Of a stretch of 64,000 nt of DNA, positions 1-13,299 are shown piece after piece. Source of the DNA: Diplosphaera chodatii (lineage: Eukaryota > Chlorophyta > Trebouxiophyceae > Prasiolales > Stichococcaceae); NCBI GenBank assembly GCA_032358165.1, contig JAALGY010000023.1, forward strand, positions 248,001 through 312,000. The letters run 5' to 3'. A program made the translations under genes and the position numbers. Positions within the stretch are counted from its first letter, which is position 1. Each line of letters opens with the position of its first letter. The notes below the pieces were generated by a model. It was not told the DNA's origin and searched no databases. It worked only from the letters and a program-made list of their open reading frames with translations.

Positions 1-3000
1 CAGGAACTCGGGTTTGTGGCGGGTCGCAGCCTCCTCGCTGCCACCCGCCGCCGCCAGCCGTGCCTCGGCCATCACTGCAGCCTGCATAATAGACCTAACT
101 TTGGTGCCGATGAAAGCGTCCCATCAAATGCCAAATTCACCACACAGACTGCTACCCTTCTGCCACAGAAGGTCACCTGGGCCTCGGACCCCACCTCCAC
201 CTGCAGCTGCGCCTAGTGCAGCCATGACGATGAGGTACCAAAAGACTGAACAGGGTTTAGTACCTGGGCCTCGGACTCGACCTCCACCTGCAGCTGCGCT
301 CTGTGCAGCTCCCGCAGCGCCCGCAGCGCCGCCTGCCGGCTCGCATACACCGCCGCCGCTGCGCCCACCTGCGAGTTGCACCGCACTCCGTCGGTTCTTA
401 GCCGCTCACCGTGCACAGGGCAGGTGGCAGTAGGACATGTTCACTTCTTTCCGTGCCCAACACCACAATAGCCCGCCAACACCTCACTTGGGCACTGGGC
501 ACTGGGGCTTTGCAGCAAGATTGCAGGCCAGCCTTGGGCAGAACAGCTGCTTGAGTATCGGCAGCGAGGGTGCATGCCCGTCAGGGGCAGGAGGCAGGTG
601 CCGATACAGACACACGCCGGTCCAGAATCAAGGGCGCGCCTGCTCTGCGGGCGTTTCGGCCGCTGAGATGGCCGCGCCGCACGTGTCTCGGAAGAAGGCA
701 GCGGCGGTACTGGCCTGGGCCTGCGCCTGCCGCAACAGCGTGCGCTGCTGCGTCTGCACGCCCCGCAGGATCTGCAGGGTTGAAGGTGAACTTTCAGCCA
801 CTGCAATGCTATCGACCATGAGGTTGCTGTATCCCTTTCCCCTGGCAATGCTGCCACTGCCAATCTGTCGCAGCCTGCTGCAAGTTCAGGTGCATGACCG
901 CCCGTATTGTGCAGCAGGCTGCAGACCGTCAGCGGGCACCTGGTCCGTGATCATGGGGTCGCAGGCGGCACGGATGCGCTGCGCCAGCATGACCGACCCC
1001 TCAGGACCCCTGCAGCATAATTTGGCATTATAAGTTGTGACAAACCGGCCACCAATCAGGAGTGTTCAGTTTCTGTTGCATGCAGTCAACGCATGGGCAG
1101 TGACTGATGGCAGATAAGGGACTACTGCGGTGAGAGGACAGGTGTCTGCTGTTAAGCAGCACACCTTGGGGTATGCTCAACATGCTAGCTCACACATAAT
1201 GCCACGTGCAGGTCCGCCACCATGCAGCTCACGTGATCTTGTACTGCAGGGTCAGCTCCACCAGGTAGTCCTGCCAGCTTTTCTTGCCGGCGGGCAGCGG
1301 CGGCGGCGCGGGAGCGATGCCCTGCGGCCCCCCTGCAGCGGCGCCCGCCCAGGACTCGTCTGCGTCCTCCTGCCGGGGCCGCTCTGCCAGGGAGGCAGGA
1401 AGCATATGTTGGGAAACCGCATGCAGCACAGGGTGGCTGCAGATCCCCTGCCTGGCCGATGTGCGTTCTATGGAGCTTTGCAGGTGATGCTTCTCAGAGC
1501 AGCATACCGCGATTACAATCACAGCACGCAAGGCCTGCGATGACCTCGGCTGTGTGGGCAACATGATCTACTACTAGACAACGGGTCTGCGCACTGCTGA
1601 GCGCCGAGACAACTCGGCTGACGTCCACTGCAGCTGCGTCCAGGTGCGGCGCGTGCAGCGCGGCGTCAAGAGATCGCGCCGGCGCCTCCAGGGGCTTGTT
1701 GGCTGCTGTCACGAATTGCTCGACCTGCACGCATTGCACGAGGGTGTTGCCAGCAATGCAGCACAGCTGATGCAGGCAAACCCACAGTCCATGTCGCCGT
1801 AGCAGGCTGACATGACTTCGGTTTCGTGCACATGCAATGCAGGAAGCTGCCACCAGACTGTTGCCAGGCTGCCTGCGAGGAAGTTCAGACAGGTGCACAC
1901 TTTGACACCCTGCGAAGCCAGTTTTGTCATGCTTAGCCGCACCGCAGCTACCGTCATGTGAGGTCAAGACGTGACGTTATGCCGGTCAGATATGCAGCCA
2001 CTGCACCTGGGTGCCCAGCAGGGCCACATGGGTGTTCCCGGCGCGCGTCTCCAATGTCTCTCGCTGCTCCACCTCCCGCGCCTGGGCTTCCTGGAAGCCG
2101 GAAGTAGCTGCTTCCAGCCACTCACCCGGCGGCTGCGCGAGCCTAAGCAGAGCGCGCTCCACACCCAGGCTGCAGGCAACAGACGGAAACCCTTAGGGTT
2201 CGTGCTTGGTTCGCCACCAAACCCTCTGAACCCTCACAATAACTTCAGCATTGAGGCCTTCTGAATGAAAGCTGCATTAGGACAAACACAGCCCTCCAAA
2301 GCATGCTTACATTGGCAACACAAGCCACATGTGCCAGTCTGTGGTTCCCATGATGACTTTGGTGATCAGCGGCAATCAAAGCTCGTCAAGACCTGACACA
2401 AACTCACGTCTCGGCCCTGGCCCAGGCCTCCGACACAGCTGCCTGTGACTGAGACGACTGCCGCTCACGCTCGGCCAGCCGGCTCTGCGCCTTGGCGAGC
2501 TTCTCGTCTGCTGCCTGCAAGTTTGAGTCTAAGGAATCGCAGCATGTCCAGTGCCGTTGTGTGCAGTGGCACACGTCATAGCTGTAGGGCATTGAGAAAT
2601 TCTTTCTCTTCTTGAGTTTCTCCGCCACATCATGGGTATCACAATATAGAGGCCAGCAGACCCTCATCACTGACTTTGGGGGACATTGGCCATTTGCCTT
2701 CCTGGTCACAACACTGCACTGCATTGCTGCATTGCGACTGGCGAATGGGCTTCGTCCACACCTGCGTGATGTCAGCCATTTTCCGCTCCACCAGTTCAGC
2801 CATGGCAGCTGCCTCGGCTTTGCGGCCGGCCAGGCTGTGAGCCAGCTGCAGCTGGTGCGCTGTGTTCACCTGCCGACCAACAGCCAGCATTCAGCTGGCA
2901 GCACCATGGTTCCACTGGACTTGGCATAGCGCACAGCATCTGTCAGCATATTGCGCCGCGGGCTGCGGACTGTCGAGCACGATTGATCGCAGCTGCTGGC

Positions 3001-6000
3001 AGTGCAAGAATGTCCTCAGGAACACACGAGCATCGGCACGCAAATGCAGCGCACCTCGATCAGCCGCCACGCATTGATGCTGGCCCCTGCTGCAGGCGCC
3101 GGCTCCGGCAGCGACTCCAGCTCCCTGCTGGTGTCGAAGGCATCAATACCCTGCACAAATAATGATGCAATGTGTCTACTGGTCTGATCAGGCTTGCGGA
3201 TATAATCACCAGGCGGTGGGTGAAAGTGAATAGCTAACGAACGACAGTTCAAGGGTGAGCACCTTCTCAGTCACACGGCGCGCAGTGGTCAGCGCTTGCA
3301 GCGCTTCGGCCCGTGCTGCAGTTGCGTCCGCCTCAGACAGCAGCTTGCGCTTCTTGGCCGCTGGTGACCTCGGCGACGCAGGCTCAGCTGCGCAGATACA
3401 TCCGAAGGATAAGTACGGAGCATATGCAAGTGGAGGGTGCAAAATGAGCACCCTTCAGTGTTCGATGCAGCTCAGGTTAGGGCTGAGCGTCATATTTCAG
3501 GAGCAGGAAGACTACTGATAGGGGTACACCCCTATGCAAGGACCAGCAGCAGGGCATGTTCCCTATGTTGGGGTGAAGCAGAGCATCGCTATGTGGCTGT
3601 TGCAGTACAGGTCTTCAGCGCTGAGACTACCTTCGGCGGCTGCGCCCTTGCGCTTGCGCCGGCGCGCGGTGCTCGGCCCCGGGTCGCTGACGTTGCCGTC
3701 GGGGTCGTCCCCAGCGCTGGGGGCAGCCCTCTTGGCGGGCACGCTGCGCGGCGTCACTGGCAGGCCCCTGAAAGCACAGAGGCACATGTCAGCCACGTGA
3801 TGCCGCTGTCGTGGCAACGCTGGCTGTCAATTCCAGACATAAGGCGCCAAGCTTCTGGTGAGGCTCACCTAGCAGCGTCGGCGGTGTCGGCCTGAGCTGT
3901 GAGTGCCGCCGCCAGCTCATTGAGCCGCTCGCACAGCTTGCGCTCAGCGGCCTGCACCGCGCCCTGCTTCTGCTCGGCCATGCGGCCCATGATCTCCGCC
4001 ATCGACAGCGTCCCACCCTGCAGTCGAAGTGCACCAGTCAGCTTGATGAAGTTGCAACCAACACAACAGCACACAAGCAGCTGCTGCTGGCGTCGCAAGC
4101 TGGTTGCAATGGGGTGCGTTGGACGCCTATTGCAATTGGTCACTTGCGTGTGACACAAGCAGCATAAGCGCTGCAGCTGACAGCACGAGCCGTGCACATG
4201 ACACCTGAGCCACGGGGTGTGCTGACCACATACACACAGACGCCAGCACCGTGAAAGGGTTTAGGGTTTGGGACGGGGCGGCGCGGCACCTGGGTGAGCT
4301 GCAGGTCGGCGGCCAGGCCGCGCCAGTACTGCGTCATCTGCGGGTGCAGGCACGCCAGGCGCAGCTGCTCCATCACCCGGCGCGCCTCCACCTGCGATGC
4401 ATGAAACACAGGAGCGGTGCGTCACAGGGTGCACTGTGCACACTGCATTTGTCAGCGGCCATACACATGGCGCCACCACATGCTGCATGCAGGCATGCGT
4501 CAGTTCTGGACGAAGACACTTGGCCACACTGCACAACACCCTGTATGACATCAGCAGCAGTGCTGTGAGAACCCAGCAAGTCTACACATGTACCAGGCAC
4601 CCGACCACACACCTCGGCCCTGTTCCGTGCGGTGCGCTCCTTCTGTTCGGTGAAGCCACCCTTCAGCAGTAGCGCCTGCAGCTTGTTGCGTGCGTTGCGG
4701 CCATCATCGCGGATGGTGCTGTAGAACGACGCCTCTGCCGGCGTGAAGTGCAGTCGCACCTCCTGTCGTGCACGCAGAGATTGCTATCAATGAACTGAGC
4801 GATTCCGTGAGCGACATCAGCAGCAGTCAGCTTGTTCACGCTTCTGCATTCTCGCGCCTCTCCTCTGTAGACGCTGTTGCTATAAGGATTCGAGGGCCAT
4901 ACAATCAACGAGTCCGACCTGTAGCGTGCGCGGCGGCAGAGTTGTGCCTTCGAGTGCGACCAGGGCTTTGGTGTTGCGCCACATCAGCGGCCGCACCACC
5001 GCGTTGAGTGCCTCTGCATCGTCTGTACGTGCAGGGACACTGCGATGAGCATGTGATCAGGTGTGTCGCATGAAGGTCATCTCCTGGCAATGTGAACCTC
5101 GGGCAAAAGCACACTGGTCTGCAGGTTGCAGATGCAACACGCCCTTCAGCTGATCCAAGCTTTGGATCGGTCGATTCAGCACTTCAAATCTCGTGTGGGA
5201 TAATCATCTCAGCAGCCACGTTCTGTTGGCGCGAGGACAGTGCATTGATAGCAGCAGCAGTTGTGCAGGCAGCGCTGGGATGGAAGCCGGCCGAGGGTGC
5301 CTCACCATCAACGAACAGCGGCAGCTCCACGCACTGCTTCCAGGTCCTGTCCAGCCGCCATGCCGGCGAATCAACCACCTGGGGACCAGTGTTGAAACGT
5401 GCTTCACAGCCCGGAGTCATCTGGACTGCTTGGTGCCTGCCATTGAGGGCAGGCCAATGGCTCTAACACAAAAGCATGGTCGACGTGCAGCAGAACGGGC
5501 AGCCTCTGTGATGGGAGGAGCACAAGGTCGAAATACAGACAGTCCAGCTTGGCCTAGCGGCAGTGGACGCCCCATCAGGTGCCGGGGTGCCATGCATGTG
5601 CGCCATGTGTGACAGCCATGCCTGTCTGTATGCACGTGCCACACTGATGTGCTCCTCCTTAGCGGCTGGAGTCCTCTGAAAGTACCTGCAGCAGCCCGAA
5701 CAGGTCGCTGAGGCAGTGGGGCCCCAGCGGGGTGCCGGTGACCGCCCACCGGTGCGCAGCGCGGATCCGGTTGGCCATCCGCGTCACCTCCCGAGTCTCC
5801 ATTGCCACCTGTGCTCATCGAAGACGTGTACATCAGCTACACAGTCAGGTACGCTGGCGCTGGCACGCATAGCTCATATGAGTGAGACCCAAACGCAGGT
5901 CTATTAACTGCAATGTCTTTCATGACGTTAACACGGCTGATTGCTGGCTGTGAGGCCTGGGCCTGAGGCTCGAGGCCCGACAGGCATGCGCACCATCTGG

Positions 6001-9000
6001 GCTTCGTCAAATGCAACTCGCCACCAGGGCACTGCCAGCAGCGGCGACACGGGCACCCTGCAGCCAATGCTATCGTATTGCTATACCCAAACATACGTGC
6101 CTTCGTGGGGAACTGCGCACACGACAGGACACGAGGGCAGATGGCAGCTGATGCCGTCGCTGCAAGTAGTATTGCACATGTGTTGACGGGGCTCTGTTTT
6201 GCAGCATAGCAGCTCAGCGTTGCAGTGCAAGCTCTGGAAGCATGCCTTGGCCATCGCTCGGTGCATAAATTTACCTGTACTTCTTGGGGTGGCGCAGTTT
6301 GCGTGCATACTGCATCCCCATGCCATCGCCATCAGGGTCCGAGTAGTTCACTTCCAGCTGCAGCACCTGCACATGAGGCAGACACGACACCTGTGATATA
6401 TATGGGTTATGCTTGCTGGGTCGCTCATGTGCAATCGTTTCCTACCTGGCTTTGGTTCGACTTGGTTCATTGAGTTGTTGAGGCCATGACACCAGCACAG
6501 CTTTGTGGACATGCAGCCTGGGCATTGCGCAGCTGCAGGGGCTTGGCCAGCGAGTAAGCCGGTGTACTTGCCTGGTAGGCGGTGAGCACCACGTCGGCTG
6601 CCATGAGGCGCGCCACGATGGCCGCTGCCTCGCCGTCTGCATTGAATGCCAGCGGCGCATTCCCCGCCACCAAGTGCTTCAGGGCCTCCCACTGGTCCTG
6701 CGGCGTCTGCAGGTGACGCAGAGATGGATGACACATGAAGGCAGAGAGCTCATGCTGCTGACTTGCGTCCACCCGACGCGAGCATGGCAATGTTTGCCAA
6801 CCACTGACAGAAGCATGCCTTGGGTGTGCAGCCCCTTCATAATACATCCGATGCAGGCATGGCAGTCTGATGATGTAACACGCATGGGACTTCCTGGGGA
6901 GGAGGGGCCGATGTGTGTCTGGAAATCCCACCCTGTGCAAGACACCACCCTGGCGAAGTGCCTGGAGCGAAGCGCCTGGCGAGGTGCCCACCTGACGGTT
7001 TCGGGAGGGGCCGGTGCCGGCGGCACGGTGCCACGTCAGCCCGTAGTACACCTCCACCCGCAGCCCGCTGTGCTGCTGCAGCTCCGACAGCCACTGCCCG
7101 TGGATGGGCGTCGGCGACACCACCAGCGTGCCGCCCCACCCCCTGTGGCAAACAGATGCAGTAGTGCATCCCGATTTGCTAGACATGCTGACACACTTGT
7201 AGCAGTGCAATCAAACCGATGCTCTGGCTTCAAGCCTGCAGCCATGCACGTTCGAGGCACTTGTGACGGCATTGCGCTCTCTTGCCGCCCCTGGGGCCCC
7301 TGCATGCTGTGCGTTGCTGCACAGGATGCCCAACTTGTGTGGCCAAGGGGCGCACATGCACTTGAAGGAGAGCGCTGACGATGTGGCGCCGACTTCGGGC
7401 GACACGACCTGGACAGCCTTGGTGCGCGCCGGCAGCGGCGGCCGCGGCCTTGCCAGCATCAGCGCAATCATCTCCACCGTCTTGCCCTGCAGCAGGTGGG
7501 AACCACGAGCTGAGCAGCAAGCAAGGTGTGCAGAGACAACAACAACGCTGCCTGTGTCTCATGATAGCAGGATGCTGGGAGACCAACAGCCTGGCACCTG
7601 TATAATTCACATGTCATGCAGCACAGACCCTATGGTGATCCAGCGTGTGCTGGGCGTTGTCAGGCAGAGCTCATAAACCCGTGCAGCGCACCAGGCCCAT
7701 CTCCTCGCACAGCAGGCCGCCAGCCACGCTTGGCGGCGTGACTTCCGGCGGGCTCTGCCTGACCGCGCCTGCATTGCCACGGGGAGGCCAGCTATGAGTG
7801 CATTCACTCACAAGCAGATGACAGATGTGCATGTGGTGCGGGCTGCTGGTATCACGCTGCAGGTGACAGACGAGCGGTCACTGGGGTGTCAGCTGCGCCG
7901 GACACCAATATCCATATACATGGTGGCTTCTGCATCCGCACGTCCATGGCTGGACGTTTGCTGTGGAATAAAGGGTGTGATGTTACAGGCCTGCTGCCAG
8001 CCCTTCACACGTGTGTCTCCAGCACCTGTGGCAGGGTTGAGGAAGTACGTGATGCCGTTGGCCGGGTCCTGCAGCTGGCGCCAGCAGGGCCACGGCGCCG
8101 CGTCGAGCGCCTGTAGCTGCGACTGCTGCGGTTTGGCATCGCCAGCTGCCTCATGATCGCCTTCTGCTGCGTCACCTGCAGCGGGCACGGCGGCGGCGGG
8201 CTTGCCGTTCACTGCTGCGGCTTGCCGGCCATTGGCGGCTGTGTTTGCACCGCTGCCTGCGCCATTGCTGCCATGGCTGGCCCCACGATGGTCTGCAGAC
8301 TTGCTGGAGGCGCCGGGTCGGCTGCTGCCGGCGGCTTTGCGGCCTCTGGCTTTGGGCGCCATCGGCATTCCAGCCGCGCTCTCGAAGCCGCGCCGCTCGC
8401 GCCACAGCATCCATGCCAGCGCGCGCCGCTGGTAGGGGTACAGGATGCACCGCAGCCCTGCACATCGCATCCAAGCGGCCTAGTCTGGCAGCTTCGGCTG
8501 CAGGCTGGTCCAATGAGCTAGCACCGAGCGCATGTCCACGCAGCCGTATCCCGTCGTGTAGGTGCAACAGCGCACAGGTACGGTTGATGGTGTCAGCACT
8601 GCCCAGCGCCACCAACCCACCACCCACCTTCAGGATCCGGCTCCTCCGCTGTCCAGTCGACTGGCTCGGCAATGCGCAGGATGCGCTCGCGGAAGCCCCG
8701 CTGCATTTGCCGGTGTCCATCATCTGTAGTGCAGCAGCAGGCCTGACAGGAAAACCGCGGCATGCCATATGTTGCTGAAGTGACAAAAGCGCATAGTGCC
8801 CCAGTTTGACTATTTGGCCGAGGAAAGCAGGCACACCTGGGCCGTGGCCCTTGGGGGTCTGCACGAGGCGCAGCTTGTGCAGGGCCTCGAACAGCTCCAG
8901 GGCATTGGCGCCGGCTTCGTCCAGAGGCGGCAGCGGCGGGTGGAGTGCCGCCAGCACCGCGTCATGCGGCAGCGCACCCGCAGCGGGCTTGGCACTGCTG

Positions 9001-10476
9001 CAGCAGCACTCATGACTGTGTCGATAGCAGCATGCCACTGATAGGATGCACAACAGGGTTGCACACTCTCACATCTGAGCTGCTCATCTGAGCTGCTCAT
9101 CAAATATACCAATCTTTGAAACCCAGTGCAGCCCATTGCAGGGTTGACGACAGTGAAGACTGGCACACTTGGCTTGCAGCGTGCATAAAGGCAACGCTGC
9201 ATATGATCAGCACGCAGTGTACAGCAAAGCATGGTCATGTTCATGACGGCAAGCCACCATTGCATGGCGCACCTATGACGCGTTGATGGACTGGAGTATG
9301 GACCGCGCACATCTGGTCCAGCCTGGAACAACGCTGCCGGCAGCCGCAGGCACAGGTCCAGTCGCCACTCCCAGGTCCGCTTGGCGTAAGGCCAAAAATT
9401 CTCCGGACCCTCAAAAAATCCATTAGCTTCGTGACACCAAGTTCTCCTGCCATAGTACGTTCTGTCAATGAGGGCCATCCCGACGATCTGCGATGCAATG
9501 TCATGGGTCACAATGTTGGCACTTGCTGTGCGACGCCACACTGTGCCGGAAACCAACGTGAAGAGCAGGCCAGGTTTGCAGCAACAGCGCCACACTGCAT
9601 GCAGTGTTGCGACAACAGATGTTGCGTTTCAGATCAGTACGATGCAATCGGTCTGCCACGAGAGCTGGGTACCATGATGAAGGCTGAAAGAAGCCAGTGC
9701 ATCATAAATCTGTCCTACCCTTACGGCCAGCTTACTTCCAAGATGTGTGAAACTGCGCACCTCCACGCTGATGAATCCAGCCCCGTGGAGGCGCCCCACT
9801 GTCCACCATTCGCTCTTCATCGAGATGTGATTAATATTGTCCGCTATGCGAATGCCGCCCTCGGCTACCGCCCGCTTCAGGGCTGCTTGATTGTGCTGCC
9901 CCTGCAACAGCCCCTGGGTGGCGAGAAATGCCTTCACATCGCCATGCGGCCGCTGCAGGACAGGTAAAAGATACCATAAGAGCATGCCATGTTGTGACAA
10001 ACGCATTTGGGATTGTGTGCAACTCGCAGCTCTGTCGGACAGTACAGTGTTCACAGCCTGGCACAACAGCGTGTTCTGTCTGCCAAGCACCAGAAAGAGA
10101 TGACAGCTGGGGCCTCCGGATTCTATCCAGAAGTCGTCCAGCGACAGCGCCGTCTGAAATCCCTTGTTCCAATCAATTTCGTGCCTGCGCTATGAGCCCA
10201 GTCGTCAGCATTGCATGTGGACTGTGCATCTGCGCAGCACGAGCTCATCGCCAGAAGGTGACATCCGCGAGCCATGCCAGCCGCTTACGATTTGCTCATG
10301 CGCATGGTTAGCGGCCCCATGGTGATGGCTCGAGCAGCTGCGGGTGCGGTGCCAGCGCTGCCTGCGGCGCCGGCCACGCTGGCGCCATTCATTGCAACCC
10401 CGCTGCCGCTGGATGCGCCGCCATCCGCGCAGCTGCCGGTATTGCTGGGGTGCTGTGCTTGCGCCCCGTCGAGCAT
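1..10476 (-). CDS. SHPRH-like SNF2 helicase / E3 ubiquitin ligase (N-terminal and ATPase part, 3' end off window)
   Basis: Many-exon gene read right to left. The first recognisable exon is 10289-10476 (ATG at 10476; the true start may be further upstream) and joins in phase to 10184 and onward (HEIDWNKGFQTALSLDDFW). In order I see: the helicase entry exon at 8457 (LRCILYPYQRRALAWMLW), the Walker A box split by an intron (GGLLCEEMGL at about 7710, GKTVEMIALMLAR at about 7480), motif Ia (GGTLVVSPTPIHGQW, about 7110), LMAADVVLTAYQ (about 6580), the DEAQ box (WWRVAFDEAQM, about 6000) and motif III (RWAVTGTPLGP, about 5750). A long coiled-coil and basic region follows from about 4750 to 1 with two KR-rich patches (ARRRKRK, AAKKRKLL). 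SHPRH proteins carry a long insert here, before a RING finger and the second helicase lobe. Those would lie beyond position 1. The known family role is PCNA polyubiquitination in DNA damage tolerance. The function of this copy is inferred from order and motifs only. Confidence 0.85.
178..311 (-). repeat. Duplicated exon end with its splice donor (about 45 bp, two copies)
   Basis: The block at about 266-311 is the 3' end of an SHPRH-like exon (residues LQVEVESEAQ followed by donor GTACTA). A near copy sits at about 178-223, downstream in the sense of the gene. It also ends CCCAG followed by a GT (GTGACC) and contains a TAG in the equivalent reading. The second donor would add intron sequence to the message if used. 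Confidence 0.75.
6367..6571 (-). other. GC-AG intron in the SHPRH-like gene
   Basis: The exon ends with codons for TAYQ and the intron begins GCAAGT, the usual consensus of GC-AG introns. The next exon starts at 6366 after a CAG acceptor (VLQLEVNYSDPDGDG). Using the nearby GTACAC donor instead gives a stop codon a few codons into the next exon, so the GC donor is needed to keep the frame. Confidence 0.7.
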
Positions 10477-11502
10477 TGTGCTCTTTGGAGGGTCCTCAGG
10501 GGGCCACCCGCCACCACCGGGATGTACCTACCTGCGCATGCCTGGGGTCTGACAAAGCATGCCTGTTTTTCCGACGCAAGCCAAGCCTAATTCTGCATGC
10601 CATGCATCAACCTAGCTCAGGAGTGCATCTGTCGCCGCTGTATGCATTTTGATGGAGCAGATACTGCCTGTTTGCTGGGGCAATGGGTCCTGATTTGAAT
10701 GTGTACAGAAGCAGCATAGATGACGCTAGCGCGGTGTAGGAGTTCAGCTAGACTATTGCAAGTGCTTGTGGGGCTATGAGTACACCAGGCCGCGATATTG
10801 ATCTTCGATGCATGTTGCACACGTTTCAAGTTGCTGCAGGGTGGGGCAGATGTGGACCAAAATGACTCCCCCGAGGTAGTTCATTTCACACTTGGTCGCA
10901 CTGGTGCGCACTAGCATCGATCAAGACTGCTTCACAGCCATCTGCTGGGGTGATAGTCAATGACTAATCCAGCCGTGAGTGTTCGCAACTCACGCACCGA
11001 ACAGCAGATACCTTCATGTTGAAGAAGTTGCTATGGTGCCCTGCCTGTAGCAGCTGCACACAGTACGCTGCAAGAAATCCGTGCAGGTCATACAGCGACA
11101 TGGCCGCTCCCGGAGTGTATCTGGCGGCACACCAGACAAAGGGCCCGTTATACCAGGCCATGCTTTGCATTGAGCAGCAGGCCCACACCAAAGGTCGTGC
11201 ATGCATGCCGCCGCAGCGACAGAGTGCAGGCACACATGCTTTGTACTTGCAGTCCCTCAAACCACCACCGTTACATGATACAACCCCCGCCAATGCTGAT
11301 CGCCGTCAACACAGTGTACAGAATGTCAAAATCTCTCACAGCAGTAAGAACCACATCTGTCAACATTAGTTTGTCATCTGAGGTCATGGCCGCAGGCAAG
11401 ATAAGAGCAGCAATTGCTATCATTTCCATGCCGTGGTGATCTATATGCAGGCATGGCACGAACCCAGAACATGCATCTGCGCCATTGCTGACGGCGCCGC
11501 AG
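10477..11502. other. Non-coding stretch between SHPRH-like gene and gene A
   Basis: No open frame here has splice-consistent neighbours or a recognisable motif. It should contain the promoter and 5' leader of the SHPRH-like gene, possibly with a further short 5' exon starting near 10528 (VHPGGGGWPPEDPP reads in frame into the first exon). The 3' untranslated end of gene A lies on the right. Confidence 0.5.
11271..11275 (-). terminator. Poly(A) signal TGTAA of gene A
   Basis: TTACA on the plus strand reads TGTAA on the coding strand, the usual chlorophyte polyadenylation signal. It lies about 230 bases after the stop codon of gene A. Confidence 0.45.
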
Positions 11503-13299
11503 CTATGCGCCGTGCACAGGCCCGGCCTCCAGGCAGCACTGCTGCTCAGAGCACTCGCTGCAGTCGCCGCAGGAGGAGGATGACGATGGAGACGAGGATG
11601 ACGACTCGATGGCGCCGGCGATGGTGCCGTCGGGGTGCGTCACGTGCTGCCCGGTGATGATGACGGGCAGGTCCATCGCGGCAGGGGCGGCAGAGGTGGC
11701 AGCCACTGCAGCAAGGGACTGCGAAGGTTAGACCCGAACTGGTTTGAGAACGTAGCGCAGTGGTGCGGCGTTCGCTCATCCAGGGTAGTCCAGGGACAGG
11801 GTGTTGAGCGAGACTATTCTGAATAACGAAGCTGGCAGTCTAGCATGCACGAATTGCTTGCAGTTGCAAGCAAATCGAGAATCAGGCACACAAGCATACA
11901 GAGCTGATGATCAACAAGCCTAGTAGAGTGGAGGAACCCGGAGGCGAACTCCCAACATTATAAAACGAGAGACAGAAAAAGTTTCCAGCGCACCTGTTGG
12001 GGGGCGCTCCGGCAGCGGCGGCCCCGTGATGCGCAGGCACAGCCGCACCAGCAGGCAGGCGGCGACCGCGCACAGCAGCCCCACCCCCAGGATCGAGCCT
12101 GCAGGGGGCGTACGCATCAACCTCAGCACCGCTGACGCGGCAGCAGCAGCCCCCACTCTGCCCTTGGTACCGCAGCAACAATTGTGCAGCTTCAAAGAGC
12201 GCTAGGTCCCGAAGACGGTGCGTGTTGCTTGCCTGTACAGTATCAGCGTATCAATGTGGGTTTCATGCTGCTCACCAGCGAGGATGGCCCCTAGGTTGGG
12301 CTTGCCGCTGCTGTCGGACGCGCTGCCGTCCCCAGCGCTGCTGCCGCCGCTGCTACTAGTGGTGGTGATGCCGCTGCCGCTGCGGGGTGGGGCAGCGGCG
12401 CCGGGGGGCGGGGTGCCATCGGGCTGCGTCTTCACGTCCCTCGCGTATGGCCGGCGCAGGCGCGGCTGCTTGGTGGGAGTCCCGTCGGACGTCCCTACAG
12501 GGTGGCAACGCGAAGAGCTGAGATGACACTGGGCAGCGCTTCATCACCTTGGTTGCCTGAGGTGATCATGTCAACCCTGCATCTCGTGCAACAACAAGCA
12601 CAGCAGCAGCCTCTCTCGCAGTGCCTGTGACTGCCACTCTGCCACTGGCTGCAGAGTTGAAGGTGCATTGTATGTTGTCGGGATAGTGTGCAGCAGATGC
12701 GCTGTGGTCGCCTGATCGCACCGTTCAATGCGCGGTGCGGCGGCCTGCGAGCGGATGCTGCTGGGCACGCGCAGCTGAGCAACGCCAGCAGCGCCACCGC
12801 CACCACCTGAGGGTTGCAGCATGTGCTTCACTATTCTTGATGATATTCTTGATGATACAGGAAGCAGCACGTGATTGAATGCCATTTGACCGTGCTCCAA
12901 AGGGGGCGCGGCGACTCATAGCAGGCTGCTGAGGGCTCGGCTGCCTCATTGACGCAGCGCTGGCGGGACCGACACACTCATGAAGCAGCTTTGTGCAGAT
13001 CGTATAAGGGGGTGATCGATCCACAGGCTGGAGACCGTGCGCTGCGCACAGCCGATGTGCCCAGCTGCCTGCAGCTCAGCACCTGGAGGAATTCCGTGAT
13101 CTTGCTGCTTGATCGCAGTTGCAATGCACCACGTCTACATATGAACCTTTAGTAGGTTCAATAGCGCCACGCGCTGCGTCGGAGGTTCAGGCTGGCCGAC
13201 AGCGGGAGCGCCCGGGCATAGCATGCACAACACAGATGGCACGTGCGCATATAGAGCAGGTGCAGCCCGCACCTTGTCTGTTGCTGGGCTCCGTTGCAT
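11503..13299 (-). CDS. Gene A: single-pass membrane protein of an unrecognised family, 212 aa
   Basis: Five-exon model with matching phases: 13273-13299, 12722-12806, 12276-12494, 11994-12098, 11503-11705. Exons 1-2 give MQRSPATDK then a signal-peptide core (VVAVALLALLSCACPAASA). Exon 3 is a Ser/Gly/Pro-rich extracellular segment. Exon 4 holds one membrane span (ILGVGLLCAVAACLLVRLCL) followed by basic residues. Exon 5 holds PVIITGQHVTHPDGTIAGAI and a Ser-rich, Cys-containing tail ending at TAG. Introns 2-4 are all phase 1. I recognise no named domain. The layout (signal, disordered ectodomain, span, short cytosolic motif) suggests a type I membrane protein. It is the tandem paralogue of gene B and shares motifs with C and D. 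The 9-codon first exon rests on phase and splice consensus alone. Confidence 0.6.
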
